Shown piece by piece: positions 7,898 to 16,736 of a DNA stretch of 64,000 nt. Under the pieces are notes generated by a model, which worked only from the letters and a program-made list of their open reading frames with translations, had not been told where the DNA came from and ran no database searches. The position numbers and the translations under genes are program-made. The DNA comes from Flavobacteriales bacterium. GTDB taxonomy: Bacteria; Bacteroidota; Bacteroidia; Flavobacteriales_F; PHOS-HE28. The number at the start of each line of letters is the position of its first letter. Position 1 is the first letter of the stretch. The stretch covers positions 62,001 through 126,000 of the forward strand of contig JACJZG010000005.1 of assembly GCA_020635715.1 (NCBI GenBank), in the 5' to 3' direction.

Positions 7898-9114
7898 CGT
7901 TGGTTCGACACGCCAAGGTCGCCTGGGTTCGATCGCAGCCACACGCAAGTGGTCAGCAACAGGATCCCGAAGCTGCCGATCCCCAACGCACCGTAGCGCA
8001 CGAGCACGTCGGAGAAGGAGCCCAGGGCGTCCTCGAAGTTACCGCCGTAGCCGAGCAGGAGCGGGACCGCCACAAAGGCCAGCCAGCGCGGATCGGCCTT
8101 CGGCACCAGGCGATGGATCAGGTAGGCCACCAGCGGCATCGCGAAGAGGAAGTGCTCCGTGTCGGTGAGCGTGATGCTGGGAACAAGACCTACGAGCAAC
8201 AGGAACTCAAAGAGGAAGGCATCGGTCCGCTTGCGCAACCGGTTCATCAGCACGAAGGCGCCGAATGCAAGGATGATGAAGCCGAGGATCACATAGGCTT
8301 CGCCACTGCTTGGTGCGCCCAGGAAACGATCGAGCACGGCCCGGTGCAGGAAGGAATAGATGGTGTTCACCGCCCGATGGTCGTCGCCGCCGGTGTAGAT
8401 GAGGGCCGCATTGTGCCTGGCCATCTCGCCCAACCATTCCACATGAACGGCAAGGTTCGCCTGCCAGCCCAGGAAGAGCGCCGGGAGCAGCACGCCGATG
8501 AGCAGGGCGAGCGCGCTGGACCGCAAGCTGCGCCATTGCCCGTGGAGGACGAGCAGCGGGAGGAGCACCAGGAAATGGGGCTTGGCCAGGATCGCCGCAC
8601 CGAGCAGGAGGCCACCGCGATCGAAGCGACCACGGTCCAGCTGTTCCACGGCGACGATCAGGAGCCAGAGCAGCATCATGTTGATGTTGCCGAGGTGCAG
8701 CTCGCGGTGCAGGTGCACCACCACGGCCAGGGCGATGAGGAAGAGCGGTAGGTAAGCCGGGGCCTTTCCGTGCAGCAAGCGTTCGCGCACCAGGCGATCG
8801 ATCCGGCGGATACCATCGAGGAAGGCGAGGGTGATGAGGAGGTACTGAATGGAGGCCGCGATGGAATAGGGGAGCAGCGCGAACAAGGCGTAGACCATGG
8901 CGAGCAGCGGCGCGTACTTGAAGATGCCCGTGCCGAGGCCATGCGCCACACCGTACAGGGGCTCGCCATGCAGCAGGGAAGCACCCGCACCGTAGTACAC
9001 GCGGAAATCGTTCAGCCAGAAGCGGCCGTTGATGTGCTCAACGATGAAGATGAGGAGGGCGATGAGCCCGAAGGCGAGCTGGAAGCGGCGCGGGTAGGGG
9101 CGGAGGAGGTCCAA
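7894..9114 (-). CDS. Integral membrane glycosyltransferase-like protein, GT87 (DUF2029) type
   Basis: A roughly 406-residue polytopic protein with about ten hydrophobic segments. The first periplasmic loop has 'NDFRVYYGAGASLLHGEPLY', the conserved acidic/Tyr loop of GT87 polyprenyl-phosphate-sugar-dependent transferases. 'LHLGNINMMLLWLL' matches the family's 'GQxN' helix. It probably moves a hexose from a lipid carrier to a surface glycan, but donor and acceptor are unknown. The likely start is TTG 9114, three bases beyond the stop of the MORN lipoprotein gene; no early ATG is available. It is downstream of the lipoprotein and upstream of the secreted hydrolase in one minus-strand operon. Confidence 0.75.
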   Translation of the reverse strand: MDLLRPYPRRFQLAFGLIALLIFIVEHINGRFWLNDFRVYYGAGASLLHGEPLYGVAHGLGTGIFKYAPLLAMVYALFALLPYSIAASIQYLLITLAFLDGIRRIDRLVRERLLHGKAPAYLPLFLIALAVVVHLHRELHLGNINMMLLWLLIVAVEQLDRGRFDRGGLLLGAAILAKPHFLVLLPLLVLHGQWRSLRSSALALLIGVLLPALFLGWQANLAVHVEWLGEMARHNAALIYTGGDDHRAVNTIYSFLHRAVLDRFLGAPSSGEAYVILGFIILAFGAFVLMNRLRKRTDAFLFEFLLLVGLVPSITLTDTEHFLFAMPLVAYLIHRLVPKADPRWLAFVAVPLLLGYGGNFEDALGSFSDVLVRYGALGIGSFGILLLTTCVWLRSNPGDLGVSNQR

Positions 9115-9117
9115 GGC

Positions 9118-9501
9118 TCAGTGCTGCGAGCGGTCCACTTCCTTGATCAATTTCCCCTTCTCGTAATGAAGCTCACGGTACACCTGGCCATCCGGTGAAT
9201 AGTCGAGGTGAACACCGTTCTCGAGGCCGTTCTCCCACACCTCCTTGTACTTCTTGGTCCCGTTCTCGTAGTAGTAGTACCAATCGCCGTGTTCCACGCC
9301 GTTCTCGAAGCGGCCCACGTATTCCAGCTGGCCGTTGGGGTAGTACACCTTCTCCATCACCTTCTGGGCGTCATCCCCTTCCCCTTTGAGGTAGAGGACC
9401 ACTTCGGGCTTGCCGTTGGGGTGCGTTGCCGCGACGAACTTGTGCGTGGAGCAGGCCACCAGCAGGATGGGGAGCAGCAGGAGCGCGGTACGGAACCTCA
9501 T
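9118..9501 (-). CDS. MORN-repeat lipoprotein
   Basis: A 127-residue lipoprotein: signal 'MRFRTALLLLPILLVAC' with the lipobox Cys17, then MORN/YwqK-type repeats such as 'VYYPNGQLEYVGRFENGVEHG' shortened to units 'YPNGQLEYVGRF', 'YENGTKKYKEVWENG' and 'SPDGQVYRELHYEKG'. These form open beta-sheet repeats in cell-surface proteins of Bacteroidota; no enzymatic role is evident. First gene of a likely operon with the GT87-like protein and the secreted hydrolase. A TAATTTAG box (minus strand, about 9 bases before the ATG) fits a -7 element with a very short leader. Confidence 0.8.
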   Translation of the reverse strand: MRFRTALLLLPILLVACSTHKFVAATHPNGKPEVVLYLKGEGDDAQKVMEKVYYPNGQLEYVGRFENGVEHGDWYYYYENGTKKYKEVWENGLENGVHLDYSPDGQVYRELHYEKGKLIKEVDRSQH

Positions 9502-9548
9502 GGTCGGGCTAAATTATGGGAAAGGCCCGTGCCCTGCCCACGTACGGA

Positions 9549-10010
9549 TCACTGGATCGGCCGATAGAGGAGGATGCGCCCCTTGGTGACGGTGGAAAGG
9601 TCGAGTTCCAGCTGGCTCACCTTACGCCCGGTGGGGCCGAAGTTCTGGTGTGCGATGGTCACCTTGCCGGGCCCGCGTACCGCCACAACGATGGCCGTGT
9701 GCTTGCCGAAGGAGAAGCGTTCCATCCCGCCCTTGGTCCGCGTCTCCATCGTCACCCCTTCGAACTGCATGATGTCGCCGGGGAGGATGGCTTCCTTCCT
9801 TCGGTCGTAAGCGCGACCGAAACCGTAGAACCCGTCCCAATTCGCTCCGGCTTGGTTCAGGGCCTTTGCCGCCAGGTCCCAGCATTCGCCGCGGTCCACC
9901 TTGCGCCCTTCCTGTTCGAGCGCAAAGGCGACGATGCGGGCGTTGAGCTCAGGAAGGGTGTCGCTCTGGGCGATCGGAGCGAGAAGGAGATAGGGGAGGG
10001 CGGCGAGCAT
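9549..10010 (-). CDS. Putative exported cysteine-peptidase-like (NlpC/P60 or CHAP-like) protein
   Basis: A 153-residue protein with a hydrophobic N-terminus ('MLAALPYLLLAPIAQS'). 'RGECWDLAAKALNQAG' places Cys43 at the head of a helix, and 'FGKHTAIVVAV' places His104 at the start of a beta strand. That Cys-helix and later His-strand order is characteristic of the papain-like NlpC/P60-CHAP fold, and 'LPGDIMQFEG' resembles the 'GDLVFF' strand of those enzymes. Function as a peptidoglycan amidase or endopeptidase is inferred from fold only. It follows the TonB-dependent receptor, 37 bp away and same strand. Confidence 0.6.
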   Translation of the reverse strand: MLAALPYLLLAPIAQSDTLPELNARIVAFALEQEGRKVDRGECWDLAAKALNQAGANWDGFYGFGRAYDRRKEAILPGDIMQFEGVTMETRTKGGMERFSFGKHTAIVVAVRGPGKVTIAHQNFGPTGRKVSQLELDLSTVTKGRILLYRPIQ

Positions 10011-10047
10011 GGTGGTATGCGTTGTCCAGCCCGTGCAAGAACCGCGC

Positions 10048-12567
10048 CTAGAACCAGGCGATCAGCTTCAGGTTGTAGCGCCGCGGGGTGAGGTAGTCGG
10101 GCACTGAGTATTGCCGGCCATCCACGCTCTGGATCCAGGTGTGGGTGATGGTGTTGTTGATGTTGAGCAGGTTGAAGACCTCCAGGCTCACCCACATGTT
10201 GCTGATGCTGCCCAGGAAGCCCTGCTTCTCCTGACCCTTGGCGCCGAGCAGCTGCTTGCTGAAACCGATGTCCACCCGGCGGTAGAGCGTGGTGCGCAGC
10301 GTGTCGGCATAGCGCGTGGCGCTCGGTGGTCCGAAGGGTACGCCCGTGCCGAAGTTCACGTTGAGGTGCACCTTCAAGGTGGGGACGTTCGGCATCTCAT
10401 CCTGGAAGAAGAAGGCCACGTTGACCCGCTGGTCGGTGGGTCGCGGGATCCATCCCGGCTTCACCACGGTGCTGTCCACCGCCACCTGATCGAAGGTGTA
10501 GCCGGGTACGATGAGGTCGCCATCGGCGTTGTACCGCTTGGTGTAGCTGTCGTTGTACAGGTCTTCCTGAATGCTCATTACGCTGGCGCCCACCCAGCTC
10601 TCCACACCATCGATGAACTCGCCGTTCAACTTGAGGTCGAGGCCGGTGGCGTAGCCCTTGGCGAGGTTCGCCCCGTAGTAGCGGATCCGCACGTTGTCCA
10701 GTTCGTAAGGGATCAGGTCGTCCAGCTGCTTGTAGTAGGCCTCGGTGGTGAACTTGAACGGCCGTTGCCAAATGGTGAAGCGACGGTCCATGCCCAGCAC
10801 GTAGTGGATGCTGCGCTGCGCCTTGATGTCCGGGTTCAGCTCCCCTTGAAAGTTGCGCACCTCGCGGTAGAAGGGCGGCTGGTAGTACAGTCCGGCCGCG
10901 GCCCAGAAGCTCCAGTCGAGATCAAGTGTGTCGCCCTCCGCATCCACCTTCTTCCATCCGGGATGGTAGGTGAAGCGTACCCGCGGGCTTGCTACGGTCT
11001 GGCCGTTGTACGTCCAGTGCTGGGCGCGTGCACCGGCGATCAGGGTGTACCACTTGCCGTTCGCGCGCTCCCAACGCCAGGTGTTCTGCAGATAGGCACT
11101 GGCCCGCACGCTCTCCATCCGCAGCTTGCTCTTCAGTGCATAGTTCAGCTCCAGGTCCTCGCCCTGGTTCAGTGGGATGCTGAAGTCCGCGGAGTCGATC
11201 ACCGTCCACTCGCTCAACTGGTCGTTGATCAGTTCGCTGCGCGCATCAACGCCCCACTGGAGGTAGTTGTGCGCACCTTGATGGTATCCGCGGTGGGCGA
11301 AGGTGACCACGGTGGCGTCCAAGGCGTTGCGTGCGTGCTTGAGCGATCGGCCGATGCCCAGGTTCTGTTTCACCTCGCCGTACTGGCTGCTGTTCGGATC
11401 GCGCTCCAGCTCGTCCAGGTAGTATTCGCTCAGCACGTCGAAGCGTTCGCTCTCCACGGTGTTGAAGGCGCTGGCGGTGAACTTGAGGCGCGTGTACTTG
11501 GTGGCCTGGTAGCTCGCGCTGAGCGCACCGAACATGGTCTCGAAGCGGGTGACCTCCTGTCCCTCGAAATAGCTGGTGAAGCGCAGCGCCTGGTTGAAGC
11601 TGCCGTATTCCGTCTCGCGGTTCTCGGGCACCACGCCGTAGCGGTTGCTGGAGTAGAGCCCGAGGAAGCCGAGCTCCAGCCGATCGGTGAGGTCGTAGGT
11701 CCAGTAGGTCTGCGCATCGGTGTAGACCGGGCGGTACTGGCCCTTGGTGTCGAGGCCGTTCAGCACGAGCGTGTTCGTGCGGTAGCGCACACCGGTCACC
11801 TGGCGCAGGCGTTTGCCGAGCATCGTGTTCTCCAGGTGGAAGGCCCCTCCGAGCAAGCTGGCCATGGCGCTTCCCGCGAACTTCTTCGGACGCTTGTAGG
11901 TGATGTCCAGTACGCTGCTCATCTTGTCGCCATAGCGCGCCTCGAAGCCGCCCGGGCTGAACTGGATGCGCTCGATCATGTCCGGGTTGGGGAAGCTGAG
12001 GCCTTCCTGCTGGCCGGCGCGTGCGAGGAATGGGCGGTACACCTCGATGTCGTTCACGTACACGAGGTTCTCATCGAAGTTGCCGCCGCGCACGTTGTAG
12101 CCGGCGCTCAGTTCGTTGCGCATGGCCACGCCGAGCTGGCCGCTCAACAAGGCTTCCACACCGCCCTGCACGCTGGGCGCGAACCGCGTCACCCGCGGAT
12201 CCAGCGACTCCAGGCCTTCCTCGCGGTCGCGCTGGGTGCCGCGGATGACGGCGGTACCCAACTCGGTCACCGATAACCTGACGTCGATGCTGCGGATCTT
12301 TCCCGGCGCCAACCTCACGGTTTGCTCGAACGGGGGCATCCCGCTGTAGCTCCAGCGGATCAATAAGGCCGTGTCCGCCGGGATCGTCAGTGTATATCGC
12401 CCTTGATCATCGCAGGCCACGCCCGTGCTCGTTCCCACGATGCTCACGCTCGCACGAGGGAGGGTGGCGCCATACTCATCCCGCACGGTGCCGGTGAGGG
12501 TTCCGGTCTCTTGGGCCAACGTCCACGCGCTGTGCAGCAGGAAAAGGGTCAGCAGGACGTGCCTCAT
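10048..12567 (-). CDS. TonB-dependent outer-membrane receptor with carboxypeptidase-like regulatory domain
   Basis: An 839-residue protein. Signal peptide ('MRHVLLTLFLLHSAWTLAQ'), then a CarboxypepD_reg-like beta-sandwich (about residues 22-105, 'GTVRDEYGATLPRASVSIVG'), a plug domain (about 107-235, 'NVRGGNFDENLVYVNDIEVY', 'SPGGFEARYGDKMSSVLDI') and a C-terminal 22-strand-type barrel ending in the aromatic 'RRYNLKLIAWF'. It would import a bulky ligand using energy from a TonB such as that at 48952-49815. No SusD partner follows, so it is not a SusCD glycan pair; the ligand is unknown. A TATCTTAG box sits about 15 bases before the ATG on the minus strand. Confidence 0.92.
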   Translation of the reverse strand: MRHVLLTLFLLHSAWTLAQETGTLTGTVRDEYGATLPRASVSIVGTSTGVACDDQGRYTLTIPADTALLIRWSYSGMPPFEQTVRLAPGKIRSIDVRLSVTELGTAVIRGTQRDREEGLESLDPRVTRFAPSVQGGVEALLSGQLGVAMRNELSAGYNVRGGNFDENLVYVNDIEVYRPFLARAGQQEGLSFPNPDMIERIQFSPGGFEARYGDKMSSVLDITYKRPKKFAGSAMASLLGGAFHLENTMLGKRLRQVTGVRYRTNTLVLNGLDTKGQYRPVYTDAQTYWTYDLTDRLELGFLGLYSSNRYGVVPENRETEYGSFNQALRFTSYFEGQEVTRFETMFGALSASYQATKYTRLKFTASAFNTVESERFDVLSEYYLDELERDPNSSQYGEVKQNLGIGRSLKHARNALDATVVTFAHRGYHQGAHNYLQWGVDARSELINDQLSEWTVIDSADFSIPLNQGEDLELNYALKSKLRMESVRASAYLQNTWRWERANGKWYTLIAGARAQHWTYNGQTVASPRVRFTYHPGWKKVDAEGDTLDLDWSFWAAAGLYYQPPFYREVRNFQGELNPDIKAQRSIHYVLGMDRRFTIWQRPFKFTTEAYYKQLDDLIPYELDNVRIRYYGANLAKGYATGLDLKLNGEFIDGVESWVGASVMSIQEDLYNDSYTKRYNADGDLIVPGYTFDQVAVDSTVVKPGWIPRPTDQRVNVAFFFQDEMPNVPTLKVHLNVNFGTGVPFGPPSATRYADTLRTTLYRRVDIGFSKQLLGAKGQEKQGFLGSISNMWVSLEVFNLLNINNTITHTWIQSVDGRQYSVPDYLTPRRYNLKLIAWF

Positions 12568-12615
12568 CGACGGTCGGCTAAGATAACGGCGGCTATTCCG
12601 GTGAAGTATGCCGGC

Positions 12616-12903
12616 TCACCCGAGGGCCTGGCCAATGTTCTCCGCCAGTTGTCCGGGGCCACCATTGTGCTCCAGCACAAGCACGTTCAGTTCGCGACAG
12701 GCTGCCCGCAGGCGTACGCGCGCTTCCTCCTCCACACCGCCACCGATCACCAGCAGGCGTCCTTCGCCTTTGGCCAGGTCTGCGAGGAGGACGGCCTCGT
12801 CCATGTAGCCTTCGGCGTGGATCCCGGTGGCCTTTAGTTGTTGGTCCACCAACGCCATCATGGCCGCGTTGCGACCGAAGAAATACACCTTTCGTGCCGA
12901 CAT
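12616..12903 (-). CDS. Small protein of unknown function, receiver-like alternation of strands and helices
   Basis: A 95-residue cytoplasmic protein not recognised by me. It opens 'MSARKVYFFGRNAAMMALVDQQL', then 'LLVIGGGVEEEARVRLRAA' and 'LNVLVLEHNGGPGQL', a beta-alpha-beta pattern with a Gly-rich turn that recalls a short Rossmann or receiver fold without a phospho-acceptor Asp in an obvious place. The minus-strand sequence TACCTTGCGGCC abuts the ATG, a -7 box giving an essentially leaderless mRNA. It is separated from the TonB receptor by 48 bp and may be transcribed with it. Confidence 0.6.
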   Translation of the reverse strand: MSARKVYFFGRNAAMMALVDQQLKATGIHAEGYMDEAVLLADLAKGEGRLLVIGGGVEEEARVRLRAACRELNVLVLEHNGGPGQLAENIGQALG

Positions 12904-12930
12904 GGCCGCAAGGTAGAGGACGGGAGGGAA

Positions 12931-13232
12931 GTGGGCAGTTCGCAGTAGGCAGTCGGCAAGTGGTCGTACTACGCTCCGTCTTCGGGTTGAGGACGGGTGT
13001 CAGGGGGCAGGAGCAGGTGCAAGTGGTTGTTCGGCGCTACGGCTTGGGGTGAACGCGAGTAGGCATTCCGCAGTAGGCAGTCGGCAAGTGGTCGTACAAC
13101 GCTCCGTCTTCGGGTTGAGGACGGGTGTCAGGGGGCAGGAGTAGGTGCAAGTGGTTGTTCATCGCTACGGCTGGGGGTGAACGTGAGTAGGCAGTTCGCA
13201 GTGGGCAGTAGGCAAGTGGTCGTACAACGCTT
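12931..13232. repeat. 128-bp tandem repeat, about 2.4 copies, containing a GGCAGT heptamer motif
   Basis: Copy 1 is 12931-13058, copy 2 is 13059-13186 (roughly 93% identical by eye) and a partial copy 3 begins at 13187. Each copy starts with a 7-base-periodic block (GGCAGTT, CGCAGTA, GGCAGTC), then a GC-rich unique part. No convincing gene lies in the 12904-13292 interval, which holds only this array and the mazG promoter. The heptamer block recurs at 26475-26500, so it belongs to a dispersed family. Confidence 0.85.
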
Positions 13233-13280
13233 CGTCCATGACCAACGGTCATCGCGAAGGAGCCGCTCGCCAACTGCAAG

Positions 13281-13288
13281 TACCTTTC
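13281..13288 (+). promoter_or_regulatory. -7 box of mazG
   Basis: TACCTTTC (TAnnTTTG-like) ends four bases before the ATG at 13293. If transcription starts 3-6 nt downstream of the box, as in Bacteroidota promoters, the mRNA is leaderless. No Shine-Dalgarno sequence is present. Confidence 0.45.
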
Positions 13289-13292
13289 CGCC

Positions 13293-14108
13293 ATGGATCC
13301 CCGAGCCACTGCTTTCCTGCGTCTGTTGGATATCATGGACACCCTGCGCGCTGAATGTCCGTGGGACCGCAAGCAGACCATGGAGACCTTGCGTCCGTTG
13401 ACGATCGAGGAGACCTATGAACTGGGCGATGCGATCCTGCGCAATGATCTTCCCGAGGTGAAGAAGGAGCTCGGGGACCTGCTGCTGCACATGGTGTTCT
13501 ACGCCCGGATCGGACAGGAGAAGAACGCTTTCGATATCACGGACGTGCTCAATACGATCTGCGAGAAGCTCATCCACCGGCATCCGCACATCTATGGCGA
13601 GGTGAAGGTGAAGGACGAGGAGGAGGTTAAGGCCAATTGGGAGCGGATCAAGCTGGCCGAGAAGGCGAGGAGCGGTGATGGCCAAGTGCCCAGTGTGCTG
13701 GAAGGGGTGCCGCGCGGGCTGCCCAGTTTGGTGAAGGCGATAAGGGTGCAGGACAAGGCCCGAGGCGTAGGCTTCGATTGGGAACACCGCGACCAGGTCT
13801 GGGACAAGGTGCACGAGGAGCTCGCCGAGTTGAAGCAGGAGGTGGATGCCGGCTCCGACAAGCAGGCGGAGGAACTGGGCGATGTACTCTTCAGCCTCGT
13901 GAACTACGCACGTTTCCTGGGCATCGATCCGGATGAGGCGTTGGAGCGCACGAACCGCAAGTTCATCCGGCGCTTCCAATTCCTGGAGCGGGAGAGCCGC
14001 AAGGACGGCAAGGAGATGGGCGCCATGAGCCTGGATGAGATGGACGCCTACTGGGAGCGGGCCAAGGACCAGGTCGATGACGATCGACCGGCAACGCCCA
14101 CCACATAA
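13293..14108 (+). CDS. mazG: Nucleoside triphosphate pyrophosphohydrolase MazG
   Basis: A 271-residue all-alpha NTP pyrophosphatase that hydrolyses (d)NTPs to NMP plus pyrophosphate, cleaning aberrant nucleotides and lowering (p)ppGpp-linked stress signals in characterised members. It has the two-domain MazG layout: 'CPWDRKQTMETLRPLTIEET' near residues 22-41, with the metal-binding Glu39-Glu40 and 'ELGDLLLHMVF', and a second copy around residues 175-210 ('EELAELKQEV', 'EELGDVLFSLVNYAR'). Length matches full-length MazG. ATG 13293 is favoured because a -7 box ends four bases before it and the downstream sequence matches family N-termini. Confidence 0.95.
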   Translation: MDPRATAFLRLLDIMDTLRAECPWDRKQTMETLRPLTIEETYELGDAILRNDLPEVKKELGDLLLHMVFYARIGQEKNAFDITDVLNTICEKLIHRHPHIYGEVKVKDEEEVKANWERIKLAEKARSGDGQVPSVLEGVPRGLPSLVKAIRVQDKARGVGFDWEHRDQVWDKVHEELAELKQEVDAGSDKQAEELGDVLFSLVNYARFLGIDPDEALERTNRKFIRRFQFLERESRKDGKEMGAMSLDEMDAYWERAKDQVDDDRPATPTT

Positions 14109-14141
14109 CGATCACTTCACGTTCCGTACCTTGGATCGAGC

Positions 14142-14149
14142 GACCTTTG
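14142..14149 (+). promoter_or_regulatory. -7 box with GCGGCC extension
   Basis: GACCTTTG followed by CGGCCCCGTAG; the 15-mer TTTGCGGCCCCGTAG is identical to 34778-34792. It lies 26-33 bases before the ATG at 14175. Confidence 0.45.
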
Positions 14150-14174
14150 CGGCCCCGTAGACGTCCTGAGAACG

Positions 14175-16715
14175 ATGAGCATGAGCTATTGGAAGCGTGA
14201 ACGCGCCTTGTTGATCCCCGTTGTACTTCTCGCGGTCGGCACTTCCGTAGCGCAGATCCCCACGAAATGCCTGGAGATCGAGAGCATCCTGGTGGACGCC
14301 TGCAACCCCTCCTCGCTCTGCCCCGGCAGCTCCGAAGGCCAGAACGAGATGGTGCGCTTCCGCGTGGGCCCCGCCGATATCGCCTTGGGTGACCTGGAGG
14401 CGGATTGGCCGAACAACAGCTGGCGTGGGTTGGTGCAGAACACCACCACCGCCTCCATCACCAGCCAGCTGAACGCCACCATCGCCAGCTGTGGACTGCT
14501 CATCGAACCGCCCCAAGGGATCATCCCTGCAGGGAGCACCGTCCTCCTGGTGACGAGTACGGAGATGTGTGTGGCCGGGAATTCCTTCGCCGCGCTCACG
14601 GATACCATCTACCTGATCTTCCAGGACGCCGGGAACACGAGCGGTCATTTCGCGAACAGCCCCGCCGCCGGACAGCCCGTGAGCCCAACGCCGCCCGTCG
14701 GGAACAGCGAGCGCACGCTCATCCTCTTCGATAACGCGACCAATTGCAGCGACACCGCCACCTATGTGCGCGAGCTGCTGGTGAACAGCCTGGGTACATA
14801 TGGCGGAATGGCGGGCGAAAGCGATGGCGGAACGGCGGAGTTCAGCTGGCCCGGTGTGCCAGTGGCGAGCTACGTGAATTACGGCTGCCAGGCGCCCTTC
14901 CTGCCGGTGGTGGTGGAAGCCACGGCCGTTGGTACCCTGTGCGGGGCTTCCGGAACGGTGAACATCAGTGCCGAAGTAACGGGTGGTGCGTTCACCAGCG
15001 TGCAATGGAGCGGCGGCACAGGCACCTTCGGCGACCCGAACGCTCTGGTGACGACGTATACGGCAGGCGCTGGCGATGTGGGCACGGTGATCCTGACCCT
15101 GTGCGCACAAACCGATTGTGCCGACCCCATCTGTGGCACCGTTCAAGTGGCCTCCGGCTCCGGTCCCATCGTCACCATCACCGGCAACGGTCCGTTGGCC
15201 ATCTGCCCCGGCCAGCAAGTGGTGCTCACCGCATCGGGCGCCGATACCTACGTCTGGGCCGGTGGTCAGAACGGTGCGTCGATCACCGTGGATACACCCG
15301 GTACCTACACCGTGACCGGTACGGACGCATGCGGTACGGCCGATGGTTCCGTTGAAGTGACGCAAGCGAGCGGCATCGTGGTGGCGATCTCGGGGAACAC
15401 CAGCGTATGTCCGGGTGGCAGCACCACCTTGACCGCGAGCGGTGCGACGAGCTACCTCTGGAGCACGGGTGAATTCACCCCGAGCATCACGGTGAACGCA
15501 CCTGGCTTGTACAGTGTCAATGGCAGCAGCAGCTGTGGTTCGGCCACGCAGGCGGTGAACGTGACCCTGGGTTCGGCTCCCTTCGTCACTGTATCCGGTG
15601 ATACCGAGGTATGCGCCGGTGCCACCGCGACCTTGACGGCCACCAGCAATTCGCCGGTGGAGTGGAGTACGGGGGAAGAGACCCTTTCGATCGAGGTGAC
15701 GGATGGAGGTACCTACACCGTGACAGGCACGAACGCCTGTGGATCGGCCTCGGCCTCCATCGATGTCGCCGTGGTGGAAGCGCCGACCGTCACCATCAGC
15801 GGGAACCTCGCGATCTGCGCAGGGCAAAGCACCACGCTCACGGCTTCCGGTGCCGATGATTACGTATGGAGCAATGGCAGCACGGGTGCCACGGTCGCTG
15901 TGGATCAGGCCGGTCCCATCACGGTGAGCGGTACGACGGCGTGTGGCTCGAACAACGCGACGGTGACCATCACCGAAGGAGCGTCGCCGACAGTGGAGAT
16001 CAGCGGGGAGGACCTCCTTTGCGCTGGTTCATCGATCGTGCTGACCGCGACCAGCAATGCACCGATCGTTTGGAACACCGGGGCCACCACCAGTTCGATC
16101 ACGGTGAGTACGGCCGGTCTGTACACGGTCACAGCCACGAACGCCTGTGGCAGCGACTCGGATGGACAGACCGTGACCGCCTCTCCCCTGAATGCAAGCT
16201 TCACCGCGTCTCCTTCATCCGGGACCGCGCCGCTCACGGTCCAGTTCAACAACACCAGCACCACCGGGTCCGCGCCCGTGTGGGACTTCGACGGTCTGGG
16301 AACGAGCACGGCCGCCTCGCCGGGCTTCACCTTCGATGCACCGGGTTCCTACTTGGTGACCTTGTTGGTGACCTTGGACGGCTGTGAAGCGGAAGCGGAT
16401 GCCGTGATCAATGTGGTGCAGGCCGGCCCCGGTACCGCGAGCGCGATCAGCATCCCGAACGTCTTCACCCCGAACAACGACCGCGTGAACGATGTGCTCT
16501 CCATCCAGGCGGTGAACATCGTGTCGGTGGAGGTGCTGATCTACAACCGATGGGGGCAGAAGGTGAACGAATTGCGGCGTGTCGGTGAGGTCTGGGACGC
16601 CCGATCGATGAGCGGGAACGTCGTACCTGATGGGACCTACTTCTACACATTGACCGCGCTCGGTGCGGATGGGGTGGAACATTCCGCGTCCGGGCACATC
16701 ACCTTGGTGCGTTGA
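14175..16715 (+). CDS. Large T9SS-secreted surface protein with Ig-like repeats, PKD domain and CHU_C terminus
   Basis: An 846-residue protein. Signal peptide ('LLIPVVLLAVGTSVAQ', residues about 12-27); a lamin-tail-like N-terminal domain (about 30-240, 'ESILVDACNPSSLCPGSSEG', 'NEMVRF'); then several Ig-like repeats of about 65-70 residues with core 'ISGNxxICxGxxTTLTASGA' and 'YTVTGTxACG'; one PKD domain (about 675-745, 'VWDFDGLGT'); and a CHU_C domain ending 'GHITLVR' ('NVFTPNNDRVNDVLSIQAV', 'IYNRWGQKV'). CHU_C domains are type B cargo signals of the gliding/T9SS apparatus. A surface filament or adhesin is likely; no catalytic motif is seen. Followed 21 bp later by a second CHU_C gene. Confidence 0.88.
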   Translation: MSMSYWKRERALLIPVVLLAVGTSVAQIPTKCLEIESILVDACNPSSLCPGSSEGQNEMVRFRVGPADIALGDLEADWPNNSWRGLVQNTTTASITSQLNATIASCGLLIEPPQGIIPAGSTVLLVTSTEMCVAGNSFAALTDTIYLIFQDAGNTSGHFANSPAAGQPVSPTPPVGNSERTLILFDNATNCSDTATYVRELLVNSLGTYGGMAGESDGGTAEFSWPGVPVASYVNYGCQAPFLPVVVEATAVGTLCGASGTVNISAEVTGGAFTSVQWSGGTGTFGDPNALVTTYTAGAGDVGTVILTLCAQTDCADPICGTVQVASGSGPIVTITGNGPLAICPGQQVVLTASGADTYVWAGGQNGASITVDTPGTYTVTGTDACGTADGSVEVTQASGIVVAISGNTSVCPGGSTTLTASGATSYLWSTGEFTPSITVNAPGLYSVNGSSSCGSATQAVNVTLGSAPFVTVSGDTEVCAGATATLTATSNSPVEWSTGEETLSIEVTDGGTYTVTGTNACGSASASIDVAVVEAPTVTISGNLAICAGQSTTLTASGADDYVWSNGSTGATVAVDQAGPITVSGTTACGSNNATVTITEGASPTVEISGEDLLCAGSSIVLTATSNAPIVWNTGATTSSITVSTAGLYTVTATNACGSDSDGQTVTASPLNASFTASPSSGTAPLTVQFNNTSTTGSAPVWDFDGLGTSTAASPGFTFDAPGSYLVTLLVTLDGCEAEADAVINVVQAGPGTASAISIPNVFTPNNDRVNDVLSIQAVNIVSVEVLIYNRWGQKVNELRRVGEVWDARSMSGNVVPDGTYFYTLTALGADGVEHSASGHITLVR

Positions 16716-16736
16716 CCGCATCGCCCCACACGCCTC

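Noticed and set aside
10111..12276. A 721-codon open frame on the plus strand, antisense to the TonB receptor
   Set aside because: High GC leaves the antisense frame free of stops; the translation is low-complexity His/Val/Ala/Arg with no domain, while the opposite strand encodes a complete receptor.
12931..13232. Tandem repeats as a CRISPR array or a transposase relic (the minus strand encodes 'NNHLHLLL', vaguely like REP-associated transposases)
   Set aside because: Unit length is 128 bp without spacers, and the similarity is confined to eight residues with no catalytic context.
14112..15827. A 571-codon minus-strand open frame opposite the Ig-repeat CHU_C gene
   Set aside because: Shadow of a repetitive high-GC gene; Arg/Gly/His-rich, no signal or motif.
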